NCBI GenBank assembly: GCA_025464645.1
Contig: JAODGF010000046.1
Location: 1-11,668 of the forward strand
Length of the DNA: 11,668 nt
Source of the DNA: Methanosarcinales archaeon
Lineage (GTDB): Archaea; Halobacteriota; Syntropharchaeia; Alkanophagales; Methanospirareceae
Direction of reading: 5' to 3'
The position numbers and the translations under genes were made by a program. Shown here one piece after another: positions 1 to 7,178 of this stretch (positions are counted from its first letter, which is position 1; each line of letters starts with the position of its first letter). The notes beneath the pieces are model-generated. The model saw only the letters and a list, made by a program, of their open reading frames with translations. It searched no databases and was not told where the DNA came from.

Positions 1-1146
1 TGAAATTAGTAACCCTGCTTCTTTACACGCTTCTATGATTTCCGCTGAATATTTTACGTTAGTAGCGCTTCTTTTCGCTTTGTCGTGCTTCATCATTGCT
101 AATATCATCCTTGCAACATGGTCACTCACGCCGAACTCCACGCTTCCCGCATGTATCCCCTCTTTCGTAGGGACTATCCTACCGTCCACTGCGGCAACAT
201 CGTACTCGCTTTCTGCATCTTCTACTGCCATACCTATGTTTGTCCCAACCTCAGGTATGAGCTTTCCAAAATCTGCTGTGCTTTTCAGCATCCTGACTGC
301 TTCCTTGACGTTTTCCAGCACTCGATACCTATCAGCGTCTTTCCGCAATCTATACACCTGGTTTACCACTACCAGATTAGACAATTCCTCACCGCCTGAA
401 ATAGCATCATGTACAAACTTTTTTGCCGATAGAGCAGCGTCTCGCAATTTTTTCCCCTTTGCGAGTTCAGCAGTTAGAGCAGCGGAGAACGAACATCCTG
501 CCCCGTGAACTATTTTTTCTTCTTCTCTTTTTATGTACGCACTACTTATTTCCTCGAATGCACCATCGTATATCAAATCCGTTGCTTTACCGGCTGCTAT
601 TTCACGCTCTAAATGTCCTCCCTTTATGATTACCGCCGAAGCGCCCATTTTGTGTATCTTTTGTGCTGATTCCTTTGCATCCTCTTTATCCCGTATCTCT
701 AAACCAGAAATAAAGCATGCTTCGGGAACATTTGGCGTTACAACCTCGCAAATAGGTATAAGAAGCTCGATAAGTGTGTTTAAGGCATTCTCTTCTAATA
801 AAATTCCACCTGAACCTGCTTTCAGCACAGGGTCCAGCACAAAAGGGATTTTATGTTTCTTAAGGTGCTTCGCTACCACTTCTATCATTGCTGAGGAATA
901 CAGCATGCCTGTTTTCGCATATTCCACGGCAATGCCCTTGTCGGACATAATGGATTCTATCTGTGCCTCCACGAGTTTAACAGGCACTTCTTGTTTTGCT
1001 TGCACGCCAAACGAGTTTTGGGCTGTAATAGCGGTGATTACCGATGTGCCATAAACACCGAGGGCAGAAAAGGTTTTTATATCTGCCTGTATTCCTGCGC
1101 CACCACTGCAATCCGACCCTCCAATGGTCATTACTCTTTTCATCAT
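1..1146 (-). CDS. thiDN: ThiD-ThiN fusion: HMP/HMP-phosphate kinase with C-terminal thiamine-phosphate synthase domain (3' end beyond window)
   Basis: The minus frame is open from two tandem ATG codons at 1141-1146 to base 1, giving 382 residues with no stop, so the C-terminus is outside the window. Residues 1-250 are a ThiD ribokinase-fold kinase: start motif GGSDCSGGAGIQAD (9-22), then ALGVYGTSVITAITAQN (28-44), DPV near 105, and anion-hole motif HGAGC (214-218) with the usual active-site Cys. Known ThiD phosphorylates hydroxymethylpyrimidine and its phosphate with ATP. Residues from about 265 match ThiN, the archaeal thiamine-phosphate synthase that replaces ThiE: LIPEVGTNIGMA, DVAAVDGRIV, FGVSDHVARMILAMM and NVKYSAEIIEAC are all visible. 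The enzyme would make pyrimidine diphosphate and join it to the thiazole in the cytoplasm. Little of ThiN can be missing. The start is ambiguous between the two ATGs, with only a weak AGGGCAG in front. It is divergent from gyrA. Confidence 0.93.
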   Translation of the reverse strand, partial: MMKRVMTIGGSDCSGGAGIQADIKTFSALGVYGTSVITAITAQNSFGVQAKQEVPVKLVEAQIESIMSDKGIAVEYAKTGMLYSSAMIEVVAKHLKKHKIPFVLDPVLKAGSGGILLEENALNTLIELLIPICEVVTPNVPEACFISGLEIRDKEDAKESAQKIHKMGASAVIIKGGHLEREIAAGKATDLIYDGAFEEISSAYIKREEEKIVHGAGCSFSAALTAELAKGKKLRDAALSAKKFVHDAISGGEELSNLVVVNQVYRLRKDADRYRVLENVKEAVRMLKSTADFGKLIPEVGTNIGMAVEDAESEYDVAAVDGRIVPTKEGIHAGSVEFGVSDHVARMILAMMKHDKAKRSATNVKYSAEIIEACKEAGLLIS

Positions 1147-1225
1147 CTGCCCTATTTTAAAGTACTCTTCCTGATTTTATTAACTTTTTATTACTTATAC
1201 ACCAATAATTCTAACATACACCGTA
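1147..1225. promoter_or_regulatory. Divergent promoter region between thiDN and gyrA
   Basis: This AT-rich 79-base gap must hold the starts of both genes. For gyrA, a TATA-like CTTATAC at 1194-1200 is centred about 28 bases before the ATG at 1226. No Shine-Dalgarno sequence precedes that ATG, so transcription would begin at or within a few bases of the start codon: a leaderless messenger is likely. For thiDN, the AT stretch at about 1172-1190 could serve as a TATA box on the minus strand and would give a very short leader. Neither box is strong, and both assignments are inference from spacing. Confidence 0.4.
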
Positions 1226-3766
1226 ATGAACGAAAGCGAGCATGAGGCGGAGCAAGAAGGAGAAGAAGAACATGAACGTGAGCGTGTAATAGAAGTCAGT
1301 GTAGAAGACGAGATGAAGAGCTCGTATATAGACTATGCTATGAGCGTGATTGTAGGCAGAGCTCTTCCTGATGCACGCGATGGGCTAAAACCGGTGCATC
1401 GCCGTATCTTATTCGGGATGCACGAGCTGGGCGTCAGACACGATAGACCACATAAGAAATCAGCGCGGATTGTGGGTGACGTCCTGGGAAAATATCATCC
1501 TCATGGTGACGTTGCCGTCTATGACACAATGGTGCGAATGGCGCAGGATTTCTCTTACCGATACCCCTTGATAGATGGTCAAGGTAATTTCGGCAGCATT
1601 GATGGCGATGCTGCTGCAGCAATGCGATATACAGAAGCGAGGCTATCAAAAATAGCAGAGGAGATGTTGGTTGACCTTGAAAAAGACACGGTCGATTGGA
1701 ACCCTAATTTTGATAACACGTTGAAGGAGCCGCAGATTTTGCCTGCAAAACTCCCTAACCTGTTGATAAACGGCTCTTCTGGTATCGCTGTTGGTATGGC
1801 TACTAACATCCCGCCGCATAATTTAGCTGAGGTTGTAGATGGCATAATAAAAGTAATAGACGAGCCAGAAGTGAGTATAAGGGAGCTGATGCAAATAATA
1901 AAAGCACCTGATTTCCCCACTGCCGGTATCATTTTTGGCTATGAGGGCATAAAAAACGCGTATGAAACTGGTAGAGGCAGTATAAAGATAAGAGCAAAGG
2001 TAGAGATAGAAAAGAAGGCTAAAAAGGAGCGAATAGTCATACACGAGATCCCGTACCAGGTAAACAAAAGCAAACTGGTAGAAGAGATAGCGGAATTTGC
2101 AAAGAAGTACCGGGTAGAGAGCATTAGTGGGTTAAGAGATGAATCCGACCGCAAAGGAATGAGAGTAGTAATAGAATTGAAACCCGGCGCTAATGCCTCT
2201 ATCGTTTTAAACAGACTGTACAAACACACACAATTGGAGACCACCTTTGGTGTAATTAATCTCGCTCTGGTGGATGGCGAGCCACGCGTATTAACGCTAA
2301 AGGAACTCATCGAGTGCTACATAAAGCACAGGAAAGAAGTAACGATCAGGCGGCTGCAATATGAATTAGAGCGTGCCGAGCACCGAAAGCACATATTGGA
2401 GGGTTTAATCATCGCAATATCGCATATAGACGAGGTGATAAAGCTAATAAAAGCATCAAGCGATAGCAAAACCGCTAAATCCGCTCTGATTGACAGATTT
2501 GAACTGAGCGAGGAGCAAGCGAAAGAGATACTGGAGATGAAACTATCTCGATTGAGTGCTCTGGAGCGTGACAAAATAGAGCAAGAGCGAGCAGACTTAG
2601 ATACCAAAATAAGCTGGCTGAAGGAAGTATTGGCATCAGAAGCACGAATATTTGACGTTATAAAAGAAGAGCTGATAGAACTAAAGGAGAAGTATGGCGA
2701 TGCGAGAAGAACAGAAATAGAGGAAATGGTGGAGTTACGTGAGCGTGATTTGATAGAGGAGGAAGAGGTAATCTTATTTTTTACAAAGCGTGATTACGTG
2801 AAGCGTCTATCTGCGAGCATTTTTAAGCGGCAGAGGAGAGGTGGAAAGGGGATAGCAGTGATAGAAAAGAAGGAAGATGATGCTATCGTCAATTTCATAC
2901 GTGCTTCCACGAGGGAACGCATCATCCTATTTACAGAATCTGGCAGAGCATACCAGGCAAATACATATGTAATTCCTCCAAGCAGTCGCCATGCAAAAGG
3001 CAGACCTCTGGTGAATATCCCGGGGCTGAGCTTAAACCTGCTGAGGGAAGGAGAGGAGAGAGAAAAAATAGCTGCTTTAATTCCTATACCTGAGGATATG
3101 GATAGGGAGATAGCTGCGGGAAGAAAAACAGACTCATTTGTCGTTTTTGCTACTAAACGGGGGATTGTAAAAAGGAGCACATTAGCTAATTTGAAGTCTA
3201 TACGCGTTACGGGAATCGTTGCCGTTAAGGTTGATAGGCAGAAGGGGGATGCATTAGCAGATGTGGCTCTAATTAAGCCCTTACAGGGTGCGGAGCGAGC
3301 GGGTATAATTATAAGTTCGAAGAATGGAAAGGCGATATTGTTCGATGAAGAGGAATTGCGTGAAATGGGCAGATATGCTGCAGGCGTAAGGGGAATGAGA
3401 TTGGAAAAGGGCGATGAGATAGCAAGTATTAATGCTGTTGATTTGAATTCGGGGACATCAAAAGAGATAAAAAAAGTCGTTACGATTACAGAGAAAGGGT
3501 ATGGAAAAAGAACGAGGTTGGATGCTTATCGAGAAACGCACCGGGGTGGTAAAGGTGTAATTAGCATTAGAGTCAGTGAAAGGAACGGTAAAGTAGTGTG
3601 CATAAAGCAAGTGAAGAACGATGACGAATTGATGATTTCCACTTCTGATGGTATGGTGACGAAAATATCTGCACGGAGCATTCCCACACAGGGTAGAAAT
3701 ACGCATGGTGTGAGGTTGATGAACGTGGAGGATGGAGAGAGAGTGGTGGGGGTGGAGGTGGTCTAA
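1226..3766 (+). CDS. gyrA: DNA gyrase subunit A
   Basis: The product is 846 residues, normal for GyrA. It is the DNA-cleaving and rejoining subunit of the A2B2 gyrase that introduces negative supercoils using ATP hydrolysed by GyrB. The breakage-reunion domain opens with SSYIDYAMSVIVGRALPDAR (32-51), followed by the winged-helix segment with HPHGD at 91-95 and the catalytic tyrosine Tyr135 in AAMRYTEARL. Long charged helices (about 355-500) form the tower and coiled-coil gate. The GyrA box QRRGGKG at 536-542 separates gyrase from topoisomerase IV, and the C-terminal half carries the DNA-wrapping propeller, with a second HRGGKGV loop near the end. Catalytic residues are intact. Two oddities: the first 22 residues are very acidic (ten or more Glu), and the position equivalent to E. 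coli Ser83 is Val96. gyrB is not adjacent in this window. The ATG has no upstream Shine-Dalgarno site and fits a leaderless start. Confidence 0.97.
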   Translation: MNESEHEAEQEGEEEHERERVIEVSVEDEMKSSYIDYAMSVIVGRALPDARDGLKPVHRRILFGMHELGVRHDRPHKKSARIVGDVLGKYHPHGDVAVYDTMVRMAQDFSYRYPLIDGQGNFGSIDGDAAAAMRYTEARLSKIAEEMLVDLEKDTVDWNPNFDNTLKEPQILPAKLPNLLINGSSGIAVGMATNIPPHNLAEVVDGIIKVIDEPEVSIRELMQIIKAPDFPTAGIIFGYEGIKNAYETGRGSIKIRAKVEIEKKAKKERIVIHEIPYQVNKSKLVEEIAEFAKKYRVESISGLRDESDRKGMRVVIELKPGANASIVLNRLYKHTQLETTFGVINLALVDGEPRVLTLKELIECYIKHRKEVTIRRLQYELERAEHRKHILEGLIIAISHIDEVIKLIKASSDSKTAKSALIDRFELSEEQAKEILEMKLSRLSALERDKIEQERADLDTKISWLKEVLASEARIFDVIKEELIELKEKYGDARRTEIEEMVELRERDLIEEEEVILFFTKRDYVKRLSASIFKRQRRGGKGIAVIEKKEDDAIVNFIRASTRERIILFTESGRAYQANTYVIPPSSRHAKGRPLVNIPGLSLNLLREGEEREKIAALIPIPEDMDREIAAGRKTDSFVVFATKRGIVKRSTLANLKSIRVTGIVAVKVDRQKGDALADVALIKPLQGAERAGIIISSKNGKAILFDEEELREMGRYAAGVRGMRLEKGDEIASINAVDLNSGTSKEIKKVVTITEKGYGKRTRLDAYRETHRGGKGVISIRVSERNGKVVCIKQVKNDDELMISTSDGMVTKISARSIPTQGRNTHGVRLMNVEDGERVVGVEVV

Positions 3767-3853
3767 AAAAGCACATCCTCTGTATCGTCTGCGCAATCCA
3801 TGACGATAATGTATGTTGTCATCGCTATATCCTAATCTACCATAGCATATAAA

Positions 3854-3869
3854 ACGATAGTATTATCGT
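3854..3869 (-). terminator. Terminator-like hairpin at the end of fni
   Basis: On the minus strand a perfect inverted repeat, ACGATA-atac-TATCGT, is followed directly by TTTATAT. The fni stop codon TAA (3863-3865) lies at the end of the 5' arm and start of the loop, so the stem begins inside the last codons. The stem is AT-rich and short, but position and T-rich tail suit an archaeal 3' end. The rest of the gyrA-fni convergent gap (3767-3862) shows no gene. Confidence 0.45.
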
Positions 3870-4990
3870 AGCTTCCTTTTCCTTCTTATTCGCTCGAGAA
3901 AACCTCTTTGCTCTGCTATCTCCTTTGTCTTACCGGTAATGATTACTTCTGTATCTTTTAATTCCTCTACCGTCTTACAGCCTGTTAAAAACATTGCAAC
4001 CCTCAATTCCTCTCCCATTTCCTCTATTTTATCTATCACTTTATCTGCACTTCCATTTTCCAGCGCGGGTTTCAGGAAAGGCAAAGCCGCACTGCACAGG
4101 TCTGCACCCAGAGCTATGCTTTTTGCAATATCGAGACCATTTCTTATTCCACCCGTGGCAATTATCGGCATGGAAAAAGGAAGCGCGCTGCACTCCACTA
4201 TGCTTTCCACGGTTGGAATGCCCCAGTCCCAACCGAAAAGGTGTCCCAAATGCACCCCCAATTCGTCTCCTTCTGCTTTTGCTCGATATACCTCCGCAGC
4301 AGCTAAACTCGTGCCTCCTAAACCGCCTACATCTATTGCAGACACTCCTACCTCATGTAACTTCTTCGCAACCTCGTAACTAATCCCTGCACCTGTTTCC
4401 TTTACAATCACCGGCTTCTTTATCGCCTCACACATCTCTTTTATCGAAGCCAGGCAGCCTCTCGCATCTACGTTCCCTTCGGGTTGAATAGCTTCCTGTA
4501 AAAAGTTCAGGTGTATAGCCACTGCATCCGCATCTATCATCTCTACAACTCGCTCAACTCCTTCTATTCCATATTCCTTCAACTGTGGAGCGCCAATATT
4601 CGCATAGATGAACGAATTGGGTGCGATGTCTCGAACCACCCGAAAAGAGTCCTCTTGCTCCTCGCCTTCCAACGCTGCTCGCTGCGAACCCACACCCATA
4701 CCCACACCAAGCGTTTTGGCAGCTTCTGCAAGCACTTCATTTATTCTCCTTGTCTCTGGATGTCCTCCGGTCATCGAAGCAATCATTATAGGATAGTTAA
4801 GTGAAAACCCTAAAAACTCCGTCTTTAATTCTATCTCTTCTTTATCTATCTCCGGTAACGCAACGTGAACAAGCATAACGTCAGCAAAGCAATTCGCACC
4901 CACTTCTACTTCTTTCTCTGCGCAAATCCGAAGTTGCTCTATCTTCCTTCTCGATGTATCTCCCATCCTTGTTATTCCCCCTCTATTCAA
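3863..4990 (-). CDS. fni: Type-2 isopentenyl-diphosphate delta-isomerase (FMN-dependent)
   Basis: The 375-residue product interconverts isopentenyl and dimethylallyl diphosphate using reduced FMN, the second step from IPP toward archaeal lipids. Seen in order: TSRRKIEQL near the N-terminus, IASMTGG (70-76), GVGSQRAAL (99-107), ANIGAPQL (130-137), HLNFLQEAIQPEGN (160-173) with the Gln and Glu that hold substrate and magnesium, VIVKETGAGIS (194-204), GGLGGTS (222-228), GWDWGIPT (253-260) and IATGGIRNGLDIAKS (277-291), the FMN phosphate loop. One family variation: the GGTSW tryptophan is Leu229. The start is uncertain. The TTG at 4988-4990 has a perfect GGAGGT eleven bases upstream (5002-5007). 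The ATG at 4964-4966, eight codons in, matches where many homologues begin and has a GGGGGA upstream. The gene lies 110 bases after ipk on the same strand, probably in one transcription unit with it. Confidence 0.95.
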   Translation of the reverse strand: MNRGGITRMGDTSRRKIEQLRICAEKEVEVGANCFADVMLVHVALPEIDKEEIELKTEFLGFSLNYPIMIASMTGGHPETRRINEVLAEAAKTLGVGMGVGSQRAALEGEEQEDSFRVVRDIAPNSFIYANIGAPQLKEYGIEGVERVVEMIDADAVAIHLNFLQEAIQPEGNVDARGCLASIKEMCEAIKKPVIVKETGAGISYEVAKKLHEVGVSAIDVGGLGGTSLAAAEVYRAKAEGDELGVHLGHLFGWDWGIPTVESIVECSALPFSMPIIATGGIRNGLDIAKSIALGADLCSAALPFLKPALENGSADKVIDKIEEMGEELRVAMFLTGCKTVEELKDTEVIITGKTKEIAEQRGFLERIRRKRKLR

Positions 4991-5001
4991 CTTTAGGATG
5001 T

Positions 5002-5007
5002 ACCTCC
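5002..5007 (-). promoter_or_regulatory. Shine-Dalgarno site supporting a TTG start for fni
   Basis: GGAGGT on the minus strand lies eleven bases before the TTG at 4988-4990 and 35 bases before the internal ATG. It is the strongest ribosome binding match near fni and favours the TTG, making the eight extra N-terminal residues real. Confidence 0.5.
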
Positions 5008-5100
5008 GCTAATCCCCACCTAATTATAGGTAGAGCAGGTAATAAAAATTAGTATTTGTTCAGCCGCGATAAAGTGTGAGTATCCCGTAAGCCAAACACC

Positions 5101-5925
5101 TCAAACCTCAAACCTATTCAAATACGGCTTTATAATTGTTCCCAACCCTCTTTCGCCCATCAATGCTTTTTTTATATTCCCCGGTTCTCCACTCAAAATC
5201 TCACATTCAATACCGCACTTCGCAATTTTAAGCAGTTCCCGAACCTTTTTTAGCATTCCTCCAGTAACATCAACTGAATATGACTCGCCCAAATAAGATT
5301 CAACCGTGTTAAAATTCTCTGCTGTAATTTCAGGGATTAGTTTTGCTCCCTTATCTCTTTGAGGGTCCGCGGTGTAAACCCCACCAACCAGTTCAAAAAT
5401 TAGAACCCTTGAGGGTGGTATATCTTTGCTCAGGCGTGTGAAAATTTGTTCCGTTGATACTACGGTGCAGCCTTTTACAGTGTCGAATATGCAGTCACCA
5501 AAAACTACGGGGATTATTCCATTATTTATAGAAGTCCTTACTGGCTCGGAAAAAAAATCGGAGATTTCTCCATTCTCCGCTATGCAACATGCCGAAGTTT
5601 GTATAGATACCGCGTTAATCCCATACTCTACCAACAAATCTACCATAATCCTATTCAAAGTTGATGCTGCATTTTGACACAATGCAAAACCTCTTACGCT
5701 GTTACCATGTATGAAGCCTTCTATGGTTCTAAAGGATTTGGCAATTGGATGCGGAAAAGAACCACCGCCATGTCCGATTAATAAGTTCAAATCTTGTTTT
5801 GTATCAATTACCTCTTTTATTTCTTTCACTATTCGCTTCATTGCATTATAGTTAATTGTATAGGGGGTATTTTTTTCGGTAATAAGAGAACCTCCTAACT
5901 TAACGAAGATTAAATTATTTCTCAT
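5101..5925 (-). CDS. ipk: Isopentenyl phosphate kinase (divergent member)
   Basis: The 274-residue product belongs to the amino-acid-kinase fold. IPK phosphorylates isopentenyl phosphate to isopentenyl diphosphate with ATP, the last step of the alternative mevalonate route of archaea. Visible: phosphate-binding VKLGGS (8-13), PYTINYNAMKRI (21-32), the substrate loop GHGGGSFPHP (51-60) whose second histidine (His59) aligns with the catalytic His of characterised IPKs, PVVFGD (139-144), and SVDVTGGMLKKV (217-228). Two usually conserved stretches differ: ELVGGVYTADP (178-188) replaces the common TDVDGVYT form, and VVSTEQ (155-160) replaces ISGDQ/D. This may be lineage drift or a changed substrate, for example another small phosphate as in MfnE-type kinases of the same fold. 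The adjacent fni argues for IPK. A clear TATA box lies upstream, and AGGGTG about ten bases before the ATG is a modest ribosome binding site. Confidence 0.85.
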   Translation of the reverse strand: MRNNLIFVKLGGSLITEKNTPYTINYNAMKRIVKEIKEVIDTKQDLNLLIGHGGGSFPHPIAKSFRTIEGFIHGNSVRGFALCQNAASTLNRIMVDLLVEYGINAVSIQTSACCIAENGEISDFFSEPVRTSINNGIIPVVFGDCIFDTVKGCTVVSTEQIFTRLSKDIPPSRVLIFELVGGVYTADPQRDKGAKLIPEITAENFNTVESYLGESYSVDVTGGMLKKVRELLKIAKCGIECEILSGEPGNIKKALMGERGLGTIIKPYLNRFEV

Positions 5926-5977
5926 GTTATTTTACACCCTTTCTCAAGCACCAGATAAAATATGTATGTACTAGGGG

Positions 5978-5986
5978 TATATAAAG
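5978..5986 (-). promoter_or_regulatory. TATA box for the ipk-fni unit
   Basis: The minus strand reads CTTTATATA followed by CCCC. This is a good archaeal TATA box with A-rich sequence just upstream where the TFB contact lies. Transcription about 25 bases downstream would begin near 5955 and leave a leader of roughly 30 bases before the ipk ATG, room enough for the AGGGTG site. Confidence 0.65.
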
Positions 5987-6009
5987 TTTAACAGATGCAG
6001 TGGGCTTTT

Positions 6010-6465
6010 TCATGCTCTCGCCATAGCAAATCCTGCGTATTCTTCACCAAGTATCTACCACGACGGTGTCACACCTTCTTGCCACAGTTGCTCCAAGTCT
6101 AACATATAGTAATATCCTTTAATTGCATCGTTGTATTCTTTTACACCTGTATCGCAAGCGCTTGCAAAATCTGTGATTTATCACCTTATGGTCTGCGAAA
6201 GCAAGACCTGCCGCTACCCTGCTAACGGTGTGGGCATTTCCTGCACAGAATTTAAATCCATCTCCCAAGACCCTTTTAGCGTGATTGACGATTTCCACAA
6301 ATCCAAAGGAGGACTTTCATGGGATGGAGAAGTTGGTGGCGCTCCAACAAGCATTATCATTAAATTACCGCCACAAGAAGTAGTTTATAAATCATGGGAA
6401 CAGCCTGTGGGGCACTGTCATGGGCATGTCTGGTGGAGTATGCCTGTTCCTTCGCCAACGCCTGC
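6010..6465 (-). pseudogene. Decayed gene of unrecognised family (3' part, several frame breaks)
   Basis: No intact frame exists here, but the minus strand yields protein-like pieces in successive frames: AGVGEGTGILHQTCP (6465-6421), then MPMTVPHRLFP (6427-6395) and MIYKLL (from 6395) in two further frames, VEIVNHAKRVLGDG continuing through NAHTVSRVAAGLAFADHKV (6298-6181), and TDFASACDTGVKEYNDAIKG continuing through LWQEGVTPSW (6174-6058). A TAG at 6055-6057 then interrupts ILGEEYAGFAMARA, which ends at TGA 6010-6012. The two long pieces join after a single frame change near 6175-6180, and the TAG looks like one substituted sense codon. The part from 6300 to 6465 is more scrambled. I do not recognise the family; the pieces suggest a soluble alpha-rich C-terminal region. 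The 5' part is missing at the junction with the larE fragment. Confidence 0.6.
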
Positions 6466-6813
6466 ATAACAAAAACCGAGGTAAGGCAAATGGCGAAGGA
6501 GATAAGATTGCCCTTTTGGGATAAGCCCCCGAATCCTTGTTTAGCTACAAGGATAGCATACGGAGAGCGGATAACGAGGGAAAAACACGAGATGATAGAA
6601 AAAGCTGAGAACTTCTTACTGGATATGGGCTTCAGGCAAGTCAGGGTTAGGTTGCACCATGAAGGAATAGCGAGGATAGAGGTTGGGAAAGAAGAGATTG
6701 AGGCTTTTTTCGATACAGAAAAGATTGAGGATATTTGCGGCAAACTGAAAACGTTTGGCTTCAATTACGTCACGCTTGATCTTGAAGGGTACAGAAGTGG
6801 GAGTATGGACTAA
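6466..6813 (+). pseudogene. larE: larE fragment: C-terminal half of an ATP-dependent sulfur transferase
   Basis: About 115 codons match the C-terminal half of LarE: TKTEVRQMAKEIRLPFWDKP, then PCLATRIAYGERIT with the cysteine in the place of the sacrificial sulfur donor of characterised LarE, FRQVRVRLHHEGIARIEV and GYRSGS. LarE converts the carboxylates of a pyridinium nucleotide to thiocarboxylates in nickel-pincer cofactor synthesis. The whole N-terminal PP-loop ATP-binding domain (SGGVDS motif) is absent. An ATG at 6394 is in frame, but the bases between it and 6466 read as the remnant of the neighbouring minus-strand gene, and no ribosome binding site precedes it. The protein also stops right after GSMD, slightly short of the usual end. 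I infer a dead 5'-truncated gene; a separate protein made of this domain is the less likely alternative. Confidence 0.75.
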
Positions 6814-6932
6814 ATAAGGTTGCAGCAGTTGCAGAGTATTCAAATTAAGAAAGGAGCTCGAAGAAATTAAGAAGAGTAAATCAGGACTTCTGCATATTGT
6901 GTCATAGATAAGCCGCTGAGATGGGTAGATAA
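6814..6932. other. Short intergenic stretch with a possible coding remnant
   Basis: No gene is supported. One plus frame reads a charged helical run, FKLRKELEEIKKSKSG, ending at TAG 6904-6906 with no start codon. It may be the tail of a lost gene downstream of larE or chance. The promoter of the next small gene begins at 6933. Confidence 0.25.
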
Positions 6933-6941
6933 GTATAAATA
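6933..6941 (+). promoter_or_regulatory. TATA box for the small exported protein
   Basis: GTATAAATA on the plus strand lies about 37 bases before the ATG at 6974. A transcription start about 25 bases downstream falls near 6962, so the leader would begin around the ribosome binding site AAGGGGAT (6962-6969). Confidence 0.55.
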
Positions 6942-6973
6942 ATAGGAGGATTACACTTTAGAAGGGGATAAAA

Positions 6974-7093
6974 ATGGAAGGTAAAAGCGTGAAATTGGTT
7001 GCATTTGGGCTTGTGTTGGTGTTTCTTTTGAGCGTGACGGCAGGTACGGCTTCCGCCTTTAGCTTTGGAGATTTTACGGAAAAACAAAAATAA
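6974..7093 (+). CDS. 39-residue signal-peptide protein, unknown function
   Basis: The ATG at 6974 opens 39 codons ending in TAA at 7091-7093. The peptide is almost all signal sequence: MEGKSVK, a hydrophobic core LVAFGLVLVFLLSV, then a TASA-type cleavage site (residues 25-28) and a short mature tail FSFGDFTEKQK of eleven residues. It has a complete expression setting: TATA box at 6933, AAGGGGAT five bases before the ATG, and a hairpin directly after the stop. It may be a genuine secreted or membrane micropeptide, or the surviving 5' end of a longer exported gene cut short before the terminator. I cannot link it to a family. It converges on the subtilase gene. Confidence 0.5.
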   Translation: MEGKSVKLVAFGLVLVFLLSVTAGTASAFSFGDFTEKQK

Positions 7094-7112
7094 AAAGCCG
7101 CATTACGCGGCT
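7080..7112 (-). terminator. Intrinsic-type terminator of the subtilase gene, probably bidirectional
   Basis: A perfect six-base stem AGCCGC (7096-7101) pairs with GCGGCT (7107-7112) around a five-base loop. Read on the minus strand the hairpin is followed immediately by TTTTATTTTTGTTTTT, a strong termination tract 67 bases after the subtilase stop codon. On the plus strand the same stem stands three bases after the stop of the small protein and is followed by CAACTTTTATAT, so it may end both transcripts. Confidence 0.7.
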
Positions 7113-7178
7113 CAACTTTTATATGTTCCTATCCTATCGTACCTCTTGCAGTTGTTCGCTTCGTTCGTCTCATCCGAC

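Noticed and set aside
35..1054. Overlapping plus-strand open frames
   Set aside because: They are antisense to the ThiD-ThiN frame, which carries clear family motifs over its whole length.
3458..3796. Minus-strand frames over the end of gyrA
   Set aside because: They overlap the conserved GyrA C-terminal propeller and show only low-complexity composition.
3802..3823. ATGAC...GTCAT inverted repeat in the gyrA-fni gap
   Set aside because: Five-base arms with a 12-base or longer loop are expected by chance, and no T-rich tract follows on the plus strand.
4511..4804. Plus-strand frame with an HTHTHTHT run
   Set aside because: It is antisense to fni; the run arises from the reverse reading of the glycine-rich GVGMGVGSQ segment.
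6055..6057. In-frame TAG read as pyrrolysine
   Set aside because: The same gene has other frame breaks upstream and no start, and the pieces do not resemble methylamine methyltransferases. A substituted sense codon is simpler.
6113..6469. Plus-strand open frame of about 119 codons across the pseudogene region
   Set aside because: It is in exact antisense register to the best minus-strand piece (VEIVNHAK...), starts only with TTG, has no ribosome binding site and shows no recognisable motif.
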